DNA from: Thauera sp.
GTDB lineage: Bacteria; Pseudomonadota; Gammaproteobacteria; Burkholderiales; Rhodocyclaceae
Assembly (NCBI GenBank): GCA_023150215.1
Contig: JAKLLJ010000178.1
Location: 1-6,910 of the forward strand
Reading direction: 5' to 3'
DNA: 6,910 nt
Each line of letters begins with the position of its first letter. Positions within the stretch are counted from its first letter, which is position 1. Made by a program: the position numbers and the translations under genes. This document shows positions 6,729-6,910 of this stretch, in pieces. Under the pieces are notes generated by a model that saw only the letters and a program-made list of their open reading frames with translations, was not told where the DNA came from and ran no database searches.

Positions 6729-6910
6729 TCAACCACCGGTGGCCGCCGCGGCAACCAGGCGCTGCTGGGTGCCGCTCCAGCAATCCTGATCGACCTGGCC
6801 GGTCTTCAGGAACGCTTCGCGACTCGCCGCGATCATCTGCGCGTTGTGGAGGACGAAGTTCACCACGAAGGCGCGGTCCATGTAGGCCCGACCAAGGTAG
6901 AAGCCCGGGT
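6729..6910 (-). CDS. C-terminal end of an unrecognised protein, 5' part outside window
   Basis: A minus-strand frame enters from the right edge and runs 59 codons to a TGA at 6729-6731. It reads PGFYLGRAYMDRAFVVNF, then VLHNAQMIAASREAFLKTG, then QVDQDCWSGTQQRL and a small-residue tail VAAAATGG. The mixed hydrophobic and polar composition looks like real protein rather than a shadow of another gene, and no other frame here makes a credible product. It stops 68 bases before the start of the 713-residue diheme gene on the same strand, so it is probably the preceding operon member. The segment from FYLGRAYM to MIAAS could form an amphipathic helix. It has no CxxCH motif and one cysteine. I do not recognise the family; the missing N-terminal part would be needed to name it. 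Confidence 0.7.
   Translation of the reverse strand, partial: PGFYLGRAYMDRAFVVNFVLHNAQMIAASREAFLKTGQVDQDCWSGTQQRLVAAAATGG

Noticed and set aside
6733..6742. Perfect palindrome CCACCGGTGG as a possible operator
   Set aside because: It sits inside the last codons of the partial gene and is of a length expected by chance in GC-rich sequence; no second copy was seen near a promoter.
5851..6789. 312-codon plus-strand open frame opposite the start of the 713-residue gene
   Set aside because: It runs antisense to a signal peptide and a CLACH haem motif, and its product resembles no protein family.

Overview
The window is GC-rich, densely coded bacterial DNA from a Gram-negative organism. GalU and the LigA BRCT domain are of proteobacterial type. 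The ligA-galU order, the base composition and several exported c-type cytochromes suggest a betaproteobacterium, perhaps of the Azoarcus/Thauera (Rhodocyclales) type. That placement is inference from general knowledge; no search was run.

Layout. The left fifth is a plus-strand housekeeping block: the 3' end of ligA (NAD-dependent DNA ligase, cut by the window edge), then a complete galU (UTP-glucose-1-phosphate uridylyltransferase). It closes with a hairpin-plus-T-tract terminator at 1381-1407. The remaining four fifths run on the minus strand and converge on galU. Read in transcription order from the right edge, they are: the last 59 codons of an unrecognised gene (6729-6910); a 713-residue exported protein with two CxxCH haem motifs about 420 residues apart (4519-6660); and two adjacent, clearly paralogous diheme cytochromes of 515 and 501 residues (2928-4475 and 1406-2911). 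The gaps are 68, 43 and 16 bases, every complete gene has a Shine-Dalgarno sequence, and no terminator is seen between them, so this looks like one operon. Its promoter lies beyond the right edge.

How the genes may work together. The three complete minus-strand proteins each have an N-terminal export or anchor segment and two CxxCH motifs, so the operon could place six covalent c-type haems in the periplasm. The two paralogues share an APYLHNGSVP motif and a C-terminal NxGH...LPAADK...EYLKT ending. I associate these with the RoxA/RoxB (rubber oxygenase) branch of the MauG / bacterial cytochrome c peroxidase superfamily. They are shorter than RoxA, and their substrate cannot be read from sequence. 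The large third protein is the least explained element. A working hypothesis is a periplasmic oxidative or electron-transfer module of two RoxA-like enzymes plus a large diheme partner. No intergenic stretch exceeds 80 bases, and no RNA gene, mobile element or CRISPR array was seen.
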